DNA of 64,000 bases from NCBI GenBank assembly GCA_018873225.1, contig JAEILZ010000003.1:2976001-3040000 (forward strand). The letters are read 5' to 3'. This DNA comes from [Phialemoniopsis] sp. UDSM-2020. Taxonomy: Eukaryota > Ascomycota > Sordariomycetes > Thyridiales > Thyridiaceae. The notes under the pieces are model-generated. The model made no database searches. It saw only the letters and a program-made list of their open reading frames with translations, and was not told the DNA's origin. The translations under genes and the position numbers were made by a program. Every line of letters begins with the position of its first letter. Within the stretch, counting starts at the first letter, position 1. Positions 61,742-64,000 of this stretch are shown piece by piece.

Positions 61742-62528
61742 TTAGAATTCTGTGCCAGACATGTCAGTAAATGCATACTCCTAGTTAGATCATGGGAGAA
61801 GCCACGAGGACGAATTTGACTTCGTCAAGTGATTCTCCCGGGACAGCAGTCCAACGTACTCAGGGGGGTGAAGAACCACCGGTTCTTGCCGCTCGTGTAG
61901 CGCTCCTCCAGGGTCTTCTTGACGGTCTTCTTGGCCTCCTCCCGCTGCGAGGGCTCCTTGAAGGTGTCTGCGGAGACGACGCCCTTGAGGCCCTCGAGCT
62001 CAAGAGTGTAGCGGGTGGGCATCAGGTGGTTGTAGTTGACGACCTTGACAAAAGGCTTGACCTTGGATCGCTTCTCTTGCCGGGTCTTGGACATGCGGCG
62101 GGTGATCTTGGAAGGGTAGCGCTCGATACCGGCGACCAGAGCGTGGCCGTAGGGGTGTGACTTGTTGCCGCTATCGACGGGCTGGATGATCACGACCTAT
62201 GATTTGGGGATTCTTGTCAGCCCTTCATCCTTCACATCAACCATCACAAATGTCCTTCATCGTAACTCCTTCGTCTCCCGAGACAACGCCAGGAAGAGTT
62301 CGAATCCTCGTGGGATTGAATGAATCGTAGGAATGCGAGTGTGAATGTTTCGGTTGTAGGTGCGTTCCTCCTCTTGTGCAATTTGTCTCCCTCCTTCCCA
62401 TGTCTTCCATGCCCGCTCGACAAGGATCGCTAGAACTTCAAATCGGGGGGGAGATGAGATCTCACCTTCTTTCCGGCATAACGGCCGTGGGTGATGATGG
62501 CGACTCTGCCGACCTTGAGGAACTTCAT
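61742..62528 (-). CDS. RPL27: 60S ribosomal protein eL27
   Basis: Structural protein of the large ribosomal subunit. Three exons: 62528-62466 ([21 protein letters not shown] region), 62196-61860 and 61749-61742. Intron 1 is 269 nt, typical of ribosomal protein genes; intron 2 (61750-61859) has a GTACGT donor, CTAAC/CTGAC branch candidates and CACAG. The last exon is only 8 nt (AATTCTAA) and completes the Lys codon, then Phe and stop, so the protein ends WFFTPLKF, the eL27 C-terminus. Length 135 aa against about 136 in the family. Reading through intron 2 gives a wrong tail ending at 61825. The KOW-like N-terminus is intact. It shares a 450-bp divergent promoter with NCE101. Confidence 0.93.
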
Positions 62529-62978
62529 TTTGTCCTGCGTTTCTGGGTGGATTGGCGACTCGTTCGGGGAGGGTTGAAGGTGTCGTCGGTCGGTCTCGAG
62601 ATGTACACTTTTTTCCCTTGGAAAATGGAAAGTGTGCGCTAGTTTTTTTTGCCCTATGCGTTAGGTAAGCGAAAAAAGATGAATGGACCAGTGCGACTGG
62701 AGAACGGGCAAAGGAAAGGGATGATGGGTCCAGAATTACACGTGACTGGTAGGTAGGTTGGTAGGTGTCTGGGAACTATTCCGCTGGTGGATGGTTTCTC
62801 CACTTTTACAAAGTAGCTGCGAATCCTTGCCTCGACCTGCAGAGCCGAAGTCCATGGTCCGACGAGCTCGGTGTCGATTGCGTTCTCAAAGTGCTACATG
62901 TACTTCCTCCTTGAATATTTGGTTCTTTGTATCTGTCATTCAATCAACATTTCAACCCGAGAATCTTCCAAAGACGAG
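62529..62978. promoter_or_regulatory. Divergent promoter, eL27 / NCE101
   Basis: 450 bp between two start codons facing outwards. It contains a perfect CACGTG E-box at 62739-62744 and a GTAGGTAGGTTGGTAGG run at 62751-62767. The E-box could bind a bHLH factor such as Cbf1; that is inference. Confidence 0.5.
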
Positions 62979-63241
62979 ATGCCCGCCCCTAGCTACATCA
63001 TTTCGAGGGCTGCAGACCCCGTTTTTGCCATCTTCATAGGAGTGGCAGCTGCTGCGACTCGGATCAACCGTGAAGAGAAGGAGAACGGCAGAAGCACCGC
63101 AGAAACCATTGCTGCCGCGAAACGGTATGTCTTTGTCTTGTTCTATCCTCGCCTTACCCCATATCACCTGCAGTAGGTCTTTGATGACTGACATTCAACA
63201 ATAGTCGCATTTTCGGTCTTTCAAATAAAACAGCAGCTTGA
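62979..63241 (+). CDS. NCE101: Nce101-like small membrane protein (non-classical export protein 1)
   Basis: Small single-pass membrane protein; the yeast homologue was linked to export of proteins lacking a signal peptide, mechanism unknown. Two exons: 62979-63124 and 63205-63241, giving 60 aa; the intron 63125-63204 has GTATGT, a CTGAC branch and AATAG and rejoins an Arg codon (AAKR-RIFGLS). Conserved start (ISRAADPVFAIFIG) forms the hydrophobic segment, followed by INREEKE, the family signature. The unspliced frame would end in an unrelated tail. Length fits the family (about 53-65 aa). Confidence 0.85.
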
Positions 63242-63410
63242 GCTCCGACTACAGCCGCTGATCTCAATTGCTTGCGACAGTAAAGTTCACGACTACTTCT
63301 GCTCGAAATGGCTCATATACACATTATTTTCATTGCAACAATTCTGTGTGCCGATTGTTGCAGCTGGATTCTACCCAATATTCCGGCAGTTTTTCTCTAA
63401 ATCATCTTAA

Positions 63411-64000
63411 TCACGACTGGATCTCGCCATACTCCTTCCGCATCATCTCCTGGACCATCTGCCCACACAACTTCGCCGTCGGGTTGGTGCTGACGGCAAG
63501 ACTCTTGGCAATCTCGTTTCCAAACCTTCCGCCCGACGCGAAATCTCGCGATGCAGCTTCCTCGAACTGAAGCAACGACCATTGGCCTTCTCGTCTCTGC
63601 GAATCGACGCGAGACGAAGTGGAGTTGATGTACTTGCAGGTTGAATGATAAATGGCTGCCCTTTGTGTATAAAGGAGAGACAAGGTGTTTTTTGCCGTTG
63701 GGGACATGGCAGCGAAGGGGCTTCTGGGCGAGAGCAACGTGATGGCTTTGTCCAGATCCGCCAATGCTGTCTCGGCAGCTTCAGTTCTCTCTTCAGGGCT
63801 CGCATTCGCAATAAGTGCCTGTGGTAGTGTCGGTGCGCTGCTCACTAGCATATTGTCGCCGTACAGTCTCCTGATAGCCTGCGCTCGGTTGTTCCGTGCG
63901 CTGGCGTAGTCTGGATGTTCTGCAATCAAGTCTCCGAGTTTCTCAACGCATGACTTGTACGGGTCGACATAGGCGGACGGGTCGGAAGATTGAAGTTTTG
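63411..64000 (-). CDS. TTC36-like tetratricopeptide repeat protein, 5' end cut by the window
   Basis: The last 195 residues are visible, open to the right edge, so the start lies beyond 64000. TPR helices: DPYKSCVEKLGDLIAEHPDYASARNNRAQAI region, then ALADLDKAITL, then NTLSLLYTQRAAIY, then FEEAASRDFASGGRFGN. The end, LCGQMVQEMMRKEYG, resembles the C-terminus of animal TTC36, whose role (scaffold in tyrosine catabolism regulation in mammals) need not apply here. It converges with NCE101, 169 bp between stops. No intron is evident in the visible part. Confidence 0.75.
   Translation of the reverse strand, partial: KLQSSDPSAYVDPYKSCVEKLGDLIAEHPDYASARNNRAQAIRRLYGDNMLVSSAPTLPQALIANASPEERTEAAETALADLDKAITLLSPRSPFAAMSPTAKNTLSLLYTQRAAIYHSTCKYINSTSSRVDSQRREGQWSLLQFEEAASRDFASGGRFGNEIAKSLAVSTNPTAKLCGQMVQEMMRKEYGEIQS

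Noticed and set aside
62296..62310. B-box-like GAGTTCGAATCC in eL27 intron 1
   Set aside because: No A box or cloverleaf upstream; isolated chance match.

Overview
This is nuclear DNA from a filamentous ascomycete, probably a Sordariomycete (Hypocreales is a guess). Genes carry 50-90 nt introns with GTNNGT donors and CTAAC/CTGAC branch sites. The gene set is typical of Pezizomycotina: two very large hybrid histidine kinases of different classes, a UDP-galactopyranose mutase for galactofuranose, an Nce101 homologue and an ankyrin-DIL protein. I resolved 13 protein-coding genes, two of them cut by the window edges. Exon structures were read from splice signals, frame continuity and family alignment from memory.

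Left part (1-22126): the 3' part of the ribosome-biogenesis AAA ATPase RIX7 (+) converges on a 1987-aa PAS/hybrid histidine kinase (-, 8926-2886). After a 2.5-kb spacer come an M13 zinc metallopeptidase (-, 14182-11453, five exons), a cytochrome b561 membrane protein (-, 16810-15927), allantoicase (+, 17839-18973) with a cluster of GATA-factor sites upstream, and an ankyrin/DIL protein (+, 19479-22126).

Middle (22127-43935): a TBC-domain Rab GAP (+, 25556-28377), then about 15.6 kb holding only one recognisable gene, a 505-aa proline-rich coiled-coil protein of unknown function (-, 34711-33133). The flanking deserts hold microsatellites, a degenerate repeat relic, a tRNA-Asn-like fragment and copies of a dispersed TACGGAGTA motif.

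Right part (43936-64000): a 2523-aa class X-type hybrid histidine kinase (-, 51631-43936) built of a pseudokinase, STAND-like ATPase, TPR-like region, GAF, histidine kinase and receiver. Then UDP-galactopyranose mutase (-, 55468-53447) lies divergent from a triose-phosphate-transporter-family membrane protein (+, 59300-60758) that is probably the Golgi UDP-Galf transporter GlfB. Together they would make UDP-Galf and move it into the Golgi. Last come ribosomal protein eL27 (-, 62528-61742, with an 8-nt coding last exon), NCE101 (+, 62979-63241) and the 3' part of a TTC36-like TPR protein (-).

No convincing complete tRNA, rRNA or snRNA gene, CRISPR array or intact transposon was found.
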